Positions 12,164 through 24,093 of a stretch of DNA of 64,000 nucleotides are shown piece after piece. The notes below the pieces were generated by a model. It had not been told where the DNA came from. It saw nothing but the letters and a program-made list of their open reading frames with translations, and searched no databases. The position numbers and the translations under genes were made by a program. This DNA comes from Megalobrama amblycephala (lineage: Eukaryota > Chordata > Actinopteri > Cypriniformes > Xenocyprididae), in contig NC_063044.1 of the NCBI RefSeq assembly GCF_018812025.1, positions 43,863,330-43,927,329 on the forward strand, written 5' to 3'. The first letter of the stretch is position 1, and each line of letters starts with the position of its first letter.

Positions 12164-15100
12164 CTAGATCTCTGTTACCTGCAGGAAATGGATGTGATCC
12201 TGTGTGTGTGAAAGCTGCTCCAGCTCAGTGACTCTTCTCCTCAGATCATTGATCTCCTGCTCCAGTCGCTCCAGTCGTCCTTCAGCTCGACTCACTGCAG
12301 TCTTTTCCTGATCTCTGATCCTCTGTGTGGCCTCAGAGCGGCTTCTCTCAATGGAGCGGATGAGCTCAGTGAAGATCCTCTCACTGTCCTCCACTGCTGT
12401 CTGTGCAGAGCGCTGTTAGGACACACATCACAATCACACAGTGGCTTCAGTGAGTCCTGACTGAGACTTCTCAAACTTCTCTTCTTCTCCAGACTCACCT
12501 TATGAGACTCCACAGCCTCTCTCAGCTGCTGAAGATCTTTCTCTCTCTGCTGGATCCTCTGCTGGAACAACCTCTGCGTTTTCTTCAGCTGGCGCTAAAG
12601 GACAAACCAATGACAGGAGAAACATCACATAAATCATCATGTAAAAAGATATGAATCCAGTATCAGTGAAGTGGTGAGACTGAGGAGTTAAAGATCTTGC
12701 ATGGTAAGATTATAGGTTCAATCATAAGTGCCAGCATTATTTCATCAATGCCTAGTTTTATAGGGATAGTTCAACCAGAAATGTAAATTCTTTCATTGTT
12801 TGCTCATCCTTAAATATCTCTGTTTCTAGAGTCCAAATCAAATACACGCGACACACGAATAACATCAAACCTCACTAGCTCATACATGTCACATGACTAA
12901 ACATGCCATCATATTAGATTTTTCTTGTTGCTTCAGAAGACTTAGATTACCCCATTTGGAGTTGTATGTTTTGTTTATGCTACCTTAATTTTTTTCTACA
13001 TTTTTTGATTTTGAAACTTTCAGACCCTATTGACTTTCAATATATGGACAGATGAGGCATTCCTTAAAATACCTTATTTAGTGTTCCTCAAAAAAAAAAA
13101 AAGAATAGAAAGTCACACCAGTTTGGAATAACATGAGTAAATGATGAATGTAATTTTTTTGGGTGAAGTACTGGTTTAAAGAGGTCCTGTTATGCTTTTG
13201 TCCATGTTCATCTTTCTTTAGTGAGTAATTTTGCTATCTGAGCATGAAAAAACTCAAAGTTACAAAGTCCCTCCAGCTGGAGTTATTCTCTATATCAGTG
13301 CCACTGTTTCTGAACTCCCTGAAACGCCTCTATTGTAGTCTTATGTTTTCTTCTGGGAATGAACACTTCACAATATTCGTCATTTAAATAATTCCCGCTC
13401 AAGACATACACAAAATAAAGTGTAGAGGCCTGGTTGAGTTGTGTTAGTAGTGTGTTGACATCATGTCCAAGAGACCCTGTTTTTACCACCCCAAATCTAA
13501 ACCCCTTGTTATGACTTCCGAACTTGATGGTTAAAATGTACTTTTACCACTACTCCTCAGCAGTATAAAACCTCAATCTTTCTTTGTGTTCTCACCATTA
13601 TTATAACGGCTGCTTTTTGAACCGTGCAGTTCGATGCAGGTCAGAAGTTATAAATGAAGTTACAAACATAAGTTCGGTAGGAGTCTAATCATTCAGTCCT
13701 GTCAATCATCATTATGAGCATATGGAAGCAGCAGTCATTGAATTGTTCCAGCGACAATTCTTCTGGCATCCCTAAACCTCCTCATCTGCACCTTTCATTC
13801 TCCCTCTACATAGTAGAGGAAGCAGGGTAGCATAGTAGAGGAACCAAGTAGCAAGGTATGTAGATCAGGAAAGAAGGAGGCGTTCTTGCCACATATCCCC
13901 ATTGTCCCTCGCAGGCCAGAGGGTACTCCTGAGAGTGCGCTTTACTTCGCTCTCCCCCTCCAGGGGGACCCGTCATGGCGGCCACGGCACCTGGGGGTAA
14001 GGACAGATGAGGCGAGAGAAAGGAGACGCAAGCATGAGGAGTGACAGGTACAAGAGAGGAGAAAAAAAATCTTGGTCCTATTCCCAAAACGCACAGCCAT
14101 CTGGTCCTCCACCAGCTAAGTGAACTCTCCACGATGCCTGGCAGCAGCACTAGATAGCCCTCAGTGCACAGCTTAACAATCCTTTGCCGCCTGGTGGATG
14201 GTGACGGCTCCTCCAGGTTCGGGCAGTCGACAGGTGTCCCCCTTTCCCCATCATGGCGGATGGCAGCAGGCTCCGGCGAATGGGGTTGACTCCTCTGGTC
14301 CTTCATGGACAGCAGCCGCCCCTCCACAACACAGGTGGCCGGCAACAAGTTTGTCTGTCCCCCCAGCAACTCAATCCAGCCCACTGCCTGGAGCATCTAT
14401 GGCGGCAGACTCATCCGTGCTCGATGGCAACTCAGATTCCCCACAGCGGCAAGGGCTCTATGACAGCATGTTCCCCCTTCCTCCTGGGTTTTGGCAGTTC
14501 AGGGAAGAAGGAGGCGGGAACACTCAAATTCCTCAACCAACTTTAATAATATTCAAAATAAAAATGAAACAAACATAAAAGCTGCAGTCCCTCAAGGAAG
14601 ACTGCTGCACACACTTAAAAAATGTAAAATATTCCAGGCCTGGCTCTCTCTCATCTTTCACTGACGTCGCTCCTCCTTTTATGCTCTTAGAGCTCCTTCA
14701 TGAGAAACTCGAAACTTGTGCAGGTGCGCAGGAGGCGCTCATTATTGTTCTCACGACTCTCGGACTCATCCTGCTTGCCACATACCATTACTGGGGATTG
14801 AGCTTCGAGCTTTGGGTTTGAGCCTTCATTGAGGACATCAAGCCAAAACAATTTACCATTAACTATTAAGACTGGATGGGAAGGCAAACTTGTGAAATTA
14901 CAATTTTCACATCACATCTGAAATATAAGAGGGATTTTAAAATAAAGAATTACCACTGTGAAACGTCCTTCATAAGTCATGCTTGTGAAGGTGGTTCAGG
15001 TTGATCAGCCTGTTCTTCTTGACTGTCATTATCAGACTCAGGTTTGAACTGATAAAAATGATGCCATAGTTACCGTGGTAACAGTAGTGTTTGCGGCATC

Positions 15101-16378
15101 TCAGGAAGCTGCTCTGCTGCTGATACTCGCCATTTATGGTAAGACGCATTACATTTCCGACAAACACTTTAAGCAGTAAAACAGTCACAGCAGACTGGGA
15201 CCAGCTGACCAATCAGAGCAGACTTGCGAATTTTGGAATCTGAAACCAAAACAGTGTTCAGACAATAAAAGGATGGATCTGGATGTTTTAGCATTTCTGC
15301 TTCTCCTACTAGTCATTTTATATTCTACCACTTAAATTTATTTTATTCATTTCTGAAGAACAGCGTATCATTCCATCATATTAACAACACTTTAACGAGG
15401 CACTGCCTGTAAGTAAATAAGTTCATTATTATTATTATTGATTATTATTATTGATTTATGCTATGTCTGTATGAAGGATTACAGATAGAAATAATCAATT
15501 TTCATAATACATCATTGTGAAATTCATAGTTCTGTTCATTCATTTTATAAAATATTTGTACTTAAGGTCTTAAGCATTTATCTCTCAGTATAGTATGTCT
15601 ATTGTGTAAAAAATTTGCATGATTATCTCATGTTGAACATCATAATTGGACTCAACATTTTTCATGTAACAGTTCATTTATACAATCTTTTTATTTTAGT
15701 AAATCATCTGAATAACGACTTCTTGGTGTCAAGACTTGTTATTGAGTAATGTTTAGCTTGCTGGGTACAAAGCCAGTACAAAGTTCCATACCTGTTTCTT
15801 CTGTCCTCTGTGCTGCAGCTGATACAGGTGTCGTGGTTTTTATGTTCATCCATCATACACAGCAGACATATACAACTTCTGATCAGTGCGGCAGAAAACA
15901 TCAAGGATCTTGTCGTGTTTCTGGCAGATCATCTCCTGCAGTCGTCCAGTGGCATTCAGTCAGATTGTGTCTCTTTCCTTTAAAGAAACTCTCATGTTGT
16001 TCAAGGTGATTCAGACAGTAAGACTCCAGACACATCCAGACAGTACTTGACGGCTTTGTGTTTTCTTCCAGTACAGACGGCACACTGCACATCTCCAGGC
16101 TCCAGCGTAACAGTCAGGATGGAAGTTTAGTCTTCTTCAGTTTCTCCACCACTTCAGCCAGCATGGTGTTTTTAGCTAAAGCAGGTCTTGGACTGAAGGT
16201 CTGTCTGCACTGAGGGCAGCTGTAGACTCTCATTCTGATCCTCCTGATCCCAGCAGTCTGTAATGCAGATTTTTACAGTAACTGTGTCCACAGGAAGTGG
16301 TCACTGGATCCGTTCAGGAGATCCAGACACACTGGACACAGGAACTCATTCTGATCCACTGAAATTCTGGCTTCTGCC
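12164..16378 (-). pseudogene. finTRIM-type TRIM pseudogene (RING, B-box, coiled coil)
   Basis: Pieces appear in gene order on the minus strand. The ATG lies at 16376-16378, with MAEARISVDQNEFLCPVCLD as the RING start. The zinc-binding remainder (CGHSYC, then [10 protein letters not shown] and [13 protein letters not shown]) is spread over different frames to about 16130. A B-box-like cysteine/histidine region with KGKRHNLTE follows (15750-16090). Coiled-coil exons lie at about 12480-12596 (QQREKDLQQLREAV) and 12164-12420 (RLERLEQEINDLRRRVTELE). Single-base shifts within the RING and a stop after it prevent translation. No B30.2 exon is seen. finTRIMs are a large teleost family of candidate antiviral ubiquitin ligases. 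The gap 12600-15700 includes a separate repeat (13800-14700). Confidence 0.8.
13800..14700 (-). repeat. LTR-like dispersed repeat inside the TRIM pseudogene
   Basis: Read on the minus strand, it has a polyadenylation-like ATTAAA and a GC-richer body full of open frames without protein motifs. The imperfect words gaaagaaggaggcgttcttgcc (about 13870) and gaagaaggaggcggga (about 14505) occur within it. Composition contrasts with the AT-rich flanks. It resembles a solo LTR or an LTR fragment, but I found no convincing TG...CA edges or target duplication, so the class is uncertain. Confidence 0.35.
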
Positions 16379-16562
16379 ATTTTACTGCATGAATACAGAG
16401 ACACAAACACACAACAGCTCAACTACACTTCAGTTTCTCTTACTCTGGAACTCAGGGTGATTCCTGTTTCTTGGTTCTTGTGTTTGAGTGACGTGTATAA
16501 AAGTCTAAAGTCTGCAAGTCTAAAGGTCACAGAAAATAAAACGTCCACTAAATGTGAGTCTC

Positions 16563-17315
16563 AAGGTGATGATACACGTGGCAACTTTTTGAGCAGTGTT
16601 TCTGGGCAATGTTGCCGTCAATGGGCAATCTGATGAGACACAGGGCAACTTAATTAGGGCAACGGATAGTTGGCAGTAACTAATCAGAGAGGAGAAAATC
16701 TATTGCCAAGCCAATAAATACTTTATTATAAGCACTTGTTAGGCACTTTATTTAAACGTTTCAAATATTTTCTTCACTTTTATGTTAAAATAAATGCCTT
16801 TCTGATCTGATTTGTGATTGGAAAAGGGAGAAGAGCAAGTTCAGCAAAAGGCAGATTGGAACCCGCGTCGATTGCATCAAAGGCTGCATTTATGTGCCTA
16901 CAGCCTATGCTACTACAGACATTAAACAAACCCCATCTTTTTAGTATTTAACTGAAAACATTCAATGGCTTAATTACAGCTTACACGCATTACATTGGAC
17001 AGTTGTTGGCATTTTAAGCAATATATGAGGTAAATTCCCTGTTTTTGGGTTGACGCATGACAACTTGCTAGTGTAAAAAGATATAAGTTCACACTCCTTT
17101 TCTTCGCTCCACTGCCGCTGAGAGGCCACCATCTTGTTTTAATTTTTTCTGAAATCTCCGAACCGGTCCCGTGATCGGCTGCTAACATTCTAAATTGTCC
17201 ACGACCGATCTAACGTACCCAGATATAAATTTGTTGCTTATTCTCAGTGGGAAAGTGCCCAAGCAACATTGCCCAGCAACATTGCTCAAAAAGTTGCCAC
17301 GTGTATCATCACCTT
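16563..17315. mobile_element. Non-autonomous DNA transposon with ~53 bp TIRs
   Basis: The left end (aaggtgatgatacacgtggc, then aactttttgagca) is repeated inverted at the right end, up to 17315. The repeats stay similar for roughly 53 bp, with a few substitutions. The 650 bp interior has no transposase. No clean target duplication was identified, so the superfamily is left open. Confidence 0.8.
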
Positions 17316-17321
17316 CATTAA

Positions 17322-18139
17322 CCCTTTCGCACGTAAGTTTCAAATATTTTGTCTGACCCCCCAGCGTGAGTTTTTTAAGGCGACCATTATTTAGAACGTA
17401 TCACTTTATGGTTTCCATGGTGACGCGTCATTGCTCGTTATGTGACACACCGCAGCACTGTATGAATGATGATCTGCTTTCATTTAATTTTTCCTTAAAA
17501 TATTCACAAATTTGTTAACTATAGCATGAAATATCTAATATTCCGATTGCCAAATATGTGCAAGTGGATGTGTTTTGCTGTTTAAACACCTTTATAACGA
17601 TCGCGTTAGTTGAGCCATATGAACGATGGGCGCCGCCATGTTAGTTTGCACCGCGCAGAGAATCGGATCTGTTGGATTTACAAGCCGTGAATTTATCCAC
17701 TTCTCCCGAAATACATGAAAGTAAGTGTGCCGGTGAACTGGGGAAGAATAGAGTAAGCTTTTAAGTTACTTTCACAATGTATATCTGATATGAATTAAAC
17801 GTGTTGTCAAGTTATAATGGAAAGGGATGTTATTTCCGCTTCTATAGACATCATTGTGTATTTTACAAACTCTAAATATATTGTTTTGTTAGTACTCGTG
17901 CATTTAAATGTCTGAAACCTGAAATGAACATTATTTGGTTGAAAACACTGCATATATGTGATATGAAAAGCGCTGCGCGCGTCCGTCTCTGGTTTAGCGC
18001 CAGTTAAAGCGCGCACGCACATTTGAATTTGGCAGTTGATCACGTAATGCACTGAACGTTCTAATCACACCGGTGTGATCGTACGCTCCTGGGGCCAGCC
18101 AAGACTGATCACACCGGTGTGATCGTACGTGTCAAAGGG
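17322..18139. mobile_element. piggyBac-like MITE with TTAA target duplication
   Basis: TTAA flanks both sides (17318-17321 and 18140-18143). The ends are inverted: ccctttcgcacgta at the left and tacgtgtcaaaggg at the right. Termini starting CCC with TTAA duplications fit piggyBac. The 818 bp interior has no transposase. Near the right end an 18 bp perfect palindrome (gatcacaccggtgtgatc) followed by gtacg occurs twice (about 18064-18084 and 18106-18128; the first copy lacks the first g). These may be transposase-binding sites or a stem for internal pairing. Confidence 0.8.
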
Positions 18140-19170
18140 TTAAATAACATTCAAGCACAAGAAAGCACAACACTTCTGAAAATGTACTTTGCATTATTTT
18201 TCATTTACTTCAAATTTCATTACTAAAATATTTTTGCCATACTTAACAAAAATGTAAACAGCAGTGTCTATCATTGTTACATATAGTATTAGTTTTTAAC
18301 AGTTAGTGCAAATATTTTCCCTTACTTTATTTTAGCTTAAATATCATCAAAATCTTGCACTGAACAACACTTGTGAGATTTATTTACGAGTAATGGACAG
18401 CTGAAAAGAGCACCTCCTCATATAATACTCAGAATAATTAATGGTGAGAAGATTTTAGATCATTTAATCATACCAGTTTAAACTGAACTGCTGCAATATA
18501 TTAAGATTGTGTAATTTGTAAGAAGTGTATTGAAAATACAAAACGGAAGTATGTGTTCATATAATGTTATTCCCTGGCGAAATAATTTGATTTTGTTCAT
18601 TTAATGCTGCTATAACAATGAGTACTGTTGTAAATCCCTCGGTATATTTTTGTATGCAACAGTCTTGTTCTGCAATAAAAAGATGAATGATGACAATGTT
18701 TTTTTACTATGGTAAAAATGCCATGTACATGAGTCTGTTTTTACAACATTAACAGTCTTCATGTAGAAATAGTATTATGGGTCATTCTATGAAACGGGTG
18801 CCATTTGGGTCCGCAACGTTTGAGGACATGAATAAGGCACAAAAAATGTCCCAAAGTGTGTTTCCAAAGCTTAAAATTATGAATTAAAGTGTTCTTGTTA
18901 ACAAGATATATGATAAAATACTGTTCTTAAAGATTAACATACTATTTTTAAGCATTTTCAATTAGTACATAGCCAAATATTATATGTCCATGTTGACCAA
19001 CATTACATTTGCATCTAAAATATCACTAAATAAGATATATATTTTTTTCAAACATTTATTATTTTAAGGATTACATGTGTGTACCTGTTTACATAAGATA
19101 TATATTTATTTAAAATAAACCTTATTTTTTGTAAATATTTTATGATTTGTGTGTGTCCGTCAGTTTGACT

Positions 19171-19589
19171 TACCACCCCGTCACACTAACTTGTTTGCAT
19201 TATAATTAATGTACTGTTGCTTTAAATAAAATCACAAAGTGGAAGGGACATCATTTGAGCCTTGTAGCAACCAAGAACAAAAGCTGGTAAGTACTGACAT
19301 TCTTTTACTTTGTTTATTTGATGCTTTTTCATATAAGGCATGGGTCCGTCAAGCTCAAACATACCACCCCGTCACACAAAATAGATAAGAAAAACTTTTT
19401 TTAATAATTATTTTTACATTACTAATGCAAAGAATATTATATTTCAGACTAAATGCATGTATGCTAGGTGAGGAACTTGGCCACATTGTAGATCTGTGGC
19501 CATTTTGTGATGAAATTTACCACCCCGTCACATACCACCCCGTCACATTTTTTTTGTGACGGGGTGGTAAGGGATGTGACGGGGTGGTT
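19171..19589. repeat. Left subterminal array of the 15 bp motif taccaccccgtcaca
   Basis: Forward copies lie at 19171-19185, 19362-19376, 19518-19532 and 19533-19547. Inverted copies lie at 19555-19569 (exact) and 19575-19589 (last base differs). The central four copies form two tandem forward and two inverted copies around a short T run, so a perfect 15 bp stem with a 7-base loop is possible. The first two copies are each preceded by a further shared word (gtccgtca). The exact conservation stands out against the AT-rich decayed surroundings. Confidence 0.9.
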
Positions 19590-20597
19590 CTGCTTCCCAT
19601 TTGAATGTGAGGATGTGTGAAATCAAGGATTCTAATATAAAGGTCATTCCTGTTATACAGTGAATTTTCTATGTCAATGATTTATTTACTCCTATTTTCT
19701 CTAAAATGAGTCACATATTTATAAGAAATGGCTTAAATTGTATATTTAGGTCCTCTTTATAACTTAAACAGAGAAAATATACATTAAAAATACAATTTTT
19801 TTTTATTTTACACACCTTTTTATTGATATATGCATTCAATTTTATAATGTCCTCAGTGCAAAGCAATTAATTTCCACAATAGGCCTATAAACCATGAAAT
19901 GATGATAACCTCAAAAATATTTTTTAAAAATATATAGACTGGCTAAACTGCCTCAAATCTTTGTGCAATTGTCTTCAATTACCGTGTCCCTGAAGTTCCA
20001 CCCTTAGCATGTAATTTCACCTTCCAAAAACGACTGCAATTTCATTGAGACATTTTCAAGAAATAAAATTTCTTTTCCCCGCTGGAATTCAACTGTACAA
20101 ACTGAGGTTAGCTTCAACTCTCCCCCTATTTTTTTTTTTTTTTTTTTTTTACGTTTTTTTAGTTTTTAGAACGTTAACCTGCTTGTCCACCCTAAAGTTC
20201 CACCCTGTTAGGCTAAATTATGGAGAATGTGTCCTATCAAAAAAATGTAAAAACAAATCTGGCAGAGTTATAAAGTTCTGTTTATCTGTAGAATGTTAGC
20301 TAGCTAAATGTTGATAGCTCAAAATTTCCTACCCTTTTAGATTCCACCGTGTATATACAGTAGCATTATATATATATGATACTGTGCAGAACACTTAACA
20401 CAACTTAACAGTAAAAATAAAAAAAGACCTCCCACCCACTAGGATGAGCAGGGAAATATTAAAATACTTAATACAATTAATGCAGCATCCATTTTTCCAT
20501 CATAATTTGTCTAGCGTTATATTATATGATGATGCTCTTATTCACACAAATGCTTTTAAACCATTCAAGTGCCACAAGACAATCTAAAATGCGCTGT

Positions 20598-20640
20598 CTG
20601 TGAATGTCATGTTCTATGACACAGAACATGACATTCACAG
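20598..20640. repeat. Perfect 18 bp inverted repeat with 7-base loop
   Basis: The left arm ctgtgaatgtcatgttct (20598-20615) and its exact complement (20623-20640) are separated by atgacac. It lies in a non-coding part of the transposon. A palindrome without any mismatch in old DNA is notable; it may be young (for example templated during repair) or functional. Confidence 0.85.
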
Positions 20641-21300
20641 CTCATTCTCGTTTTGTCTTGAGTTTCCTCATAAGCACAGTCTTGATTGTAGCTATAATAT
20701 AGATTTATTTAATTTATAATTTTGGCAGTTAAGACTGTAAAGTGTTTGATAACTTTTTTTCTGAATACTTTATAATAAATTTAAATATTTATATTATATT
20801 CTTATATTATATTGTATTATATTATATTATTATACATATTTAAATAAATATTCTTTTCTACACTTAGTAGGTTCTTTAAAGGTTCTTTACATGTAGTTCA
20901 TATGCTGAGATGTTACTTTAACATTAGAGTTTAAAATTTCTTTTTTCCCGCCTTTCTGCTTTTCAAATCTGTAACTGTCAAAGCCACATCATTACTGGTT
21001 TTCTGGAGCTCAAGACAGACTGTCAACGTACTCTCAATAGGTAAATGATTTATTTCTTCAAATTAGTTAAAATGTTAACTTTCAAATTAAAATAAACTGT
21101 TATTAAAAGGATATTTATAACACTAGGTCCTACATAGAACTTTCAAAGCATGTTTTTTTTTTTATGGAACCTTTAAAAAACGTCTCTATTCAGCACCAAA
21201 AAGGATTCTGCTACTGTTACAAGCCTTCTTAACTTAAAAGTTATTTTTCAAAGCCTAATAAATGTTGAAATTGATCAGATCAGTTATATAATCTCTATAA

Positions 21301-21334
<34 letters not shown>

Positions 21335-21507
21335 CAGCAGTAACAGTATTATTATCAGTGAGACTGGCCTTCATTCATAAAAAGATTGAAAAGAAGCAGT
21401 TAAAAAATATTTAAAGTGACTGTTTTTAAATTATTTATTTGGAGAGCAACTGTAAAATTATTATAATTTTATATACAGTAACATTTGCAGATAGATCTGT
21501 GTCCATC

Positions 21508-22072
21508 ATGGCTTGCGCTGCTGAGAGACAACGGCAATACCGTGTACGTCGGGATGCTGATCCTGAGAGGAGGAAAAGATACTTAGAGAGTGAGCGTCAG
21601 AGATGGAGACGGGATGTAGAGCAAGGAAAAAAGAAGAAGATTAGTGATCTAAGTGAGCGAGGAAAGCGTCAGCTGCGTAAAAATTGGAGGAAGCAGAACA
21701 AGAAGAGAAAAGAGAAAGCAGAGGCTAGGTAACACAGTCTGGACACCAGTCCAGATCCTGTCCAACAGTCAAAGCAGGAGTTACGATCTTCAAGGTCAGA
21801 GTAGTGCACAGTTAGGATTATAAATAAATGGACACATGTAGAGAATAAGCAGGCCTATCATTAATGAGTTATTGTTTTTACTTAGGGGTTCAAGTCATGT
21901 ACACCATAAGTTACAAGTAGATTTTTGTTTTGTTTCAGGCAACATAAAGAAGGAAAGCGAATTTCCAGGAAGAACAGGGATACACTACGCAAAGAAATTG
22001 AAAAACTAAAGAAATCACTAGAGAAGGAAAGAAAATGCGCTGACAAGTACAGAAAAAGATATAAGCGCTTAA
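21508..22072 (+). pseudogene. N-terminal exons of the transposon protein
   Basis: Exon 1 starts at the ATG at 21508 (MACAAERQRQYRVRRDADPE) and is strongly basic and arginine/lysine-rich. It ends at a splice donor near 21729 (gctag/gtaac). Exon 2 begins after ttttgtttcag near 21938 and restores the frame (RQHKEGKRIS...). It continues as a lysine/glutamate-rich coiled coil (EIEKLKKSLEKERKCADKYR) up to the insertion at 22073. The pattern suggests a DNA-binding and dimerising N-terminus. The longer open frame upstream of 21508 follows an acceptor-like cag, so it is probably intronic. Confidence 0.65.
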
Positions 22073-23010
22073 AGGTGCCCTCGAATGAAAAATTGAATTT
22101 ATCTTGGCATAATAAGAGTTCAGTACATGGAAATGACATACAGTGAGTCTCAAACTCCATTGTTTCCTCCTTCTTATGTAAATCTCATTTGTTTAAAAGA
22201 CCTCCGAAGAACAGGCGAATCTCAACATAACACTGACTGTTACGTAACAGTCAGGATCATTAATATGTACGCCCCCAATATTTGCATATGCCAGCCCATG
22301 TTCAAGGCATTACACAAGGGCAGCCAGTATTAACGTCTGGATCTGTGCACAGCTGAATCATCAGACTAGGTAAGCAAGCAAGAACAACAGCGAAAAATGG
22401 CAGATGGAGCAATAATAACTGACATGATCCATGATAACATGATATTTTTAGTGATATTTGTAAATTGTCTTTCTAAATGTTTCGTTAGCATGTTGCTAAT
22501 GTACTGTTAAATGTGGTTAAAGTTACCATCGTTTCTTACTGTATTCATGGAGACAAGAGCCGTCGCTATTTTCATTTTTAAACACTTGCAGTCTGTATAA
22601 TTCATAAACACAACTTCATTCTTTATAAATCTCTCTAACAGTGTAGCATTAGCCGTTAGCCACGGAACACAATCAAACTCATTCAGAATCAAATGTAAAC
22701 AATATAACAGTATACAATACTCACATAATCCGACGCATGCATGACGAACACTTTGTAAAGATCCATTTTGAGGGTTATATTAGCTGTGTAAACTTTGTTA
22801 AGGCACTGTTCAAGGCAAGCGCGAGCTCTGTGGGTGGAGAGCACGGGATTTAAAGGGGCCGCAGCATAAAATCGGCGCGTTTATAATGATGCCCCAAAAT
22901 AGGCAATTAAAAAAAATCTATGGGGTATTTTGAGCTGAAACTTCACAGACACATTCAGGGGACACCTTAGACTTATATTACATCATTTAAAAACATAATC
23001 TAGGGCACCT
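22073..23010. mobile_element. Non-autonomous TTAA-target element nested in the transposon's coding exon
   Basis: TTAA lies at both sides (22069-22072 and 23011-23014), with ends aggtgccct...agggcacct (AG...CT, Kolobok-like). The coding frame to the left (KRYKRL) and to the right (NKKDSPRSK) join in frame if the element and one TTAA copy are removed, so it interrupted a once-continuous exon. The 938 bp interior holds no transposase. Confidence 0.85.
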
Positions 23011-23530
23011 TTAAATAAGAAGGACTCACCTCGTTCAAAAATAAATAAATTAACTAAAACAGGCAGAGTAACCTCCCAAATCAGAAAAACACTACTCTAT
23101 CATGAAGCCTTAATTGATGACATAAAGAATAAGTATTGTAAAGCAAGAAAAGAAAAAGAAAAACAACTAATAGCAAAGGTAACAGCAAGCAGGATTGTGA
23201 AGAAGTACAGGCTACAAGGATTTGCCGAAAATTCCCTTGGATTTTCAAAGAAGCGTCGCAATGTTCAGAGTGAAGACCTCTGTTCCACCAACAGAAATTC
23301 CACAAATAGGTTCACTGCTGCTTTCAAGTCCAAAGTCAAAACCTTCTTTACCCGAGATGACAACAGTCGTATAATGACTGGAAGAAAACAAACCATAACC
23401 AGGAACAAGGTGAAGAAGCAGAAAAGATTTCTGGTTGACACTATGAAAAATCTTCACAAAAAATTTCTCACTGAAAACACAAATAACATATCATACTCAT
23501 TTTCTGTAAGCTTCGCCCATTTTAGGTTGT
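23011..23530 (+). pseudogene. Middle coding block of the transposon protein
   Basis: Directly after the nested element the frame continues as a basic helical region (IRKTLLYHEALIDDIKNKY). It then gives RFTAAFKSKVKTFFTRDDNS and KVKKQKRFLVDTMKNLHKKF. The last pattern (charged helices, then an FTRDDNS motif) is typical of a conserved region in a family of animal transposon-like proteins that I recognise by look but cannot name. The reading breaks down after YSFSVSFAHF near 23520, where the sequence appears to jump to a later part of the protein. Confidence 0.6.
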
Positions 23531-23548
23531 ACATCCCACTCTCTCTGA

Positions 23549-24028
23549 ATGGAACACATGAATCCAGTGCTGAATTATCTACAAGCCACATACTCACATG
23601 TATCTGTTCTACACTTTCTGAGTGATGGACCATGTACCCAATATAAACAGAAAGGGAATTTCTTCCTTTTCAGCACAGAGCTTGCAAGACGAGGTCTGAA
23701 AGGTGGAACATGGAACTTTTTTGAGGCCAGTCATGCAAAGGGTGCCCCTGACGGTGTTGGGGGAACCTTGAAAAGAACAGCGGACAAGCTGGTGGCCAAC
23801 GGCCGTGACATACCTGATGCCCAGGAGCTATATAAGGCCCTCACAGAAACCTTTACAACTGTCAAGTTGTTTTATGTAGCATCCGAAGCAGTGGAGCAGG
23901 CAATTGAAAGGATGCCAGGCCAGATTCCACCAGTGCCATCCACAATGAAAACCCACCAAGTGGTCACATTCACTCCAGGAGAAATCCTTTACCGGGAAGT
24001 TAGCTGCATGTGCTCCACGCAAAATTGA
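23549..24028 (+). pseudogene. C-terminal block of the transposon protein (SDGPCTQYK family)
   Basis: An open frame of 159 codons carries FLSDGPCTQYKQKGNFF, then WNFFEASHAKGAPDGVGGTL, then a tail with VPSTMKTHQVV and REVSCMCS. The acidic residue in SDG followed by a His/Asp-rich glycine motif looks like part of a DDE-type catalytic fold, but this is inference. The frame differs from the block before it (23011-23530), consistent with a deletion of the centre, including any first catalytic aspartate. It ends at a TGA (24026-24028) shortly before the right subterminal motif array. Confidence 0.65.
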
Positions 24029-24093
24029 TGTCTTCCCTCCCCCAGTTTTTAAAGTTTAAAACCAGCAGATCAAATAGAGAATCACTTTGTCCA

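Noticed and set aside
19518..19589. CRISPR-like array of short direct repeats
   Set aside because: Spacing is irregular, copies occur in both orientations, and the motif is confined to the two ends of a DNA transposon in a vertebrate genome.
20124..20150. Long T tract as a terminator or retrotransposon tail
   Set aside because: It lies inside a DNA transposon with no retroposed sequence next to it; simple-sequence slippage is sufficient.
21882..22160. Minus-strand Phe/Leu-rich frame resembling a membrane protein
   Set aside because: It is the complement of a lysine/glutamate-rich coiled-coil exon, which gives hydrophobic-looking antisense translations.
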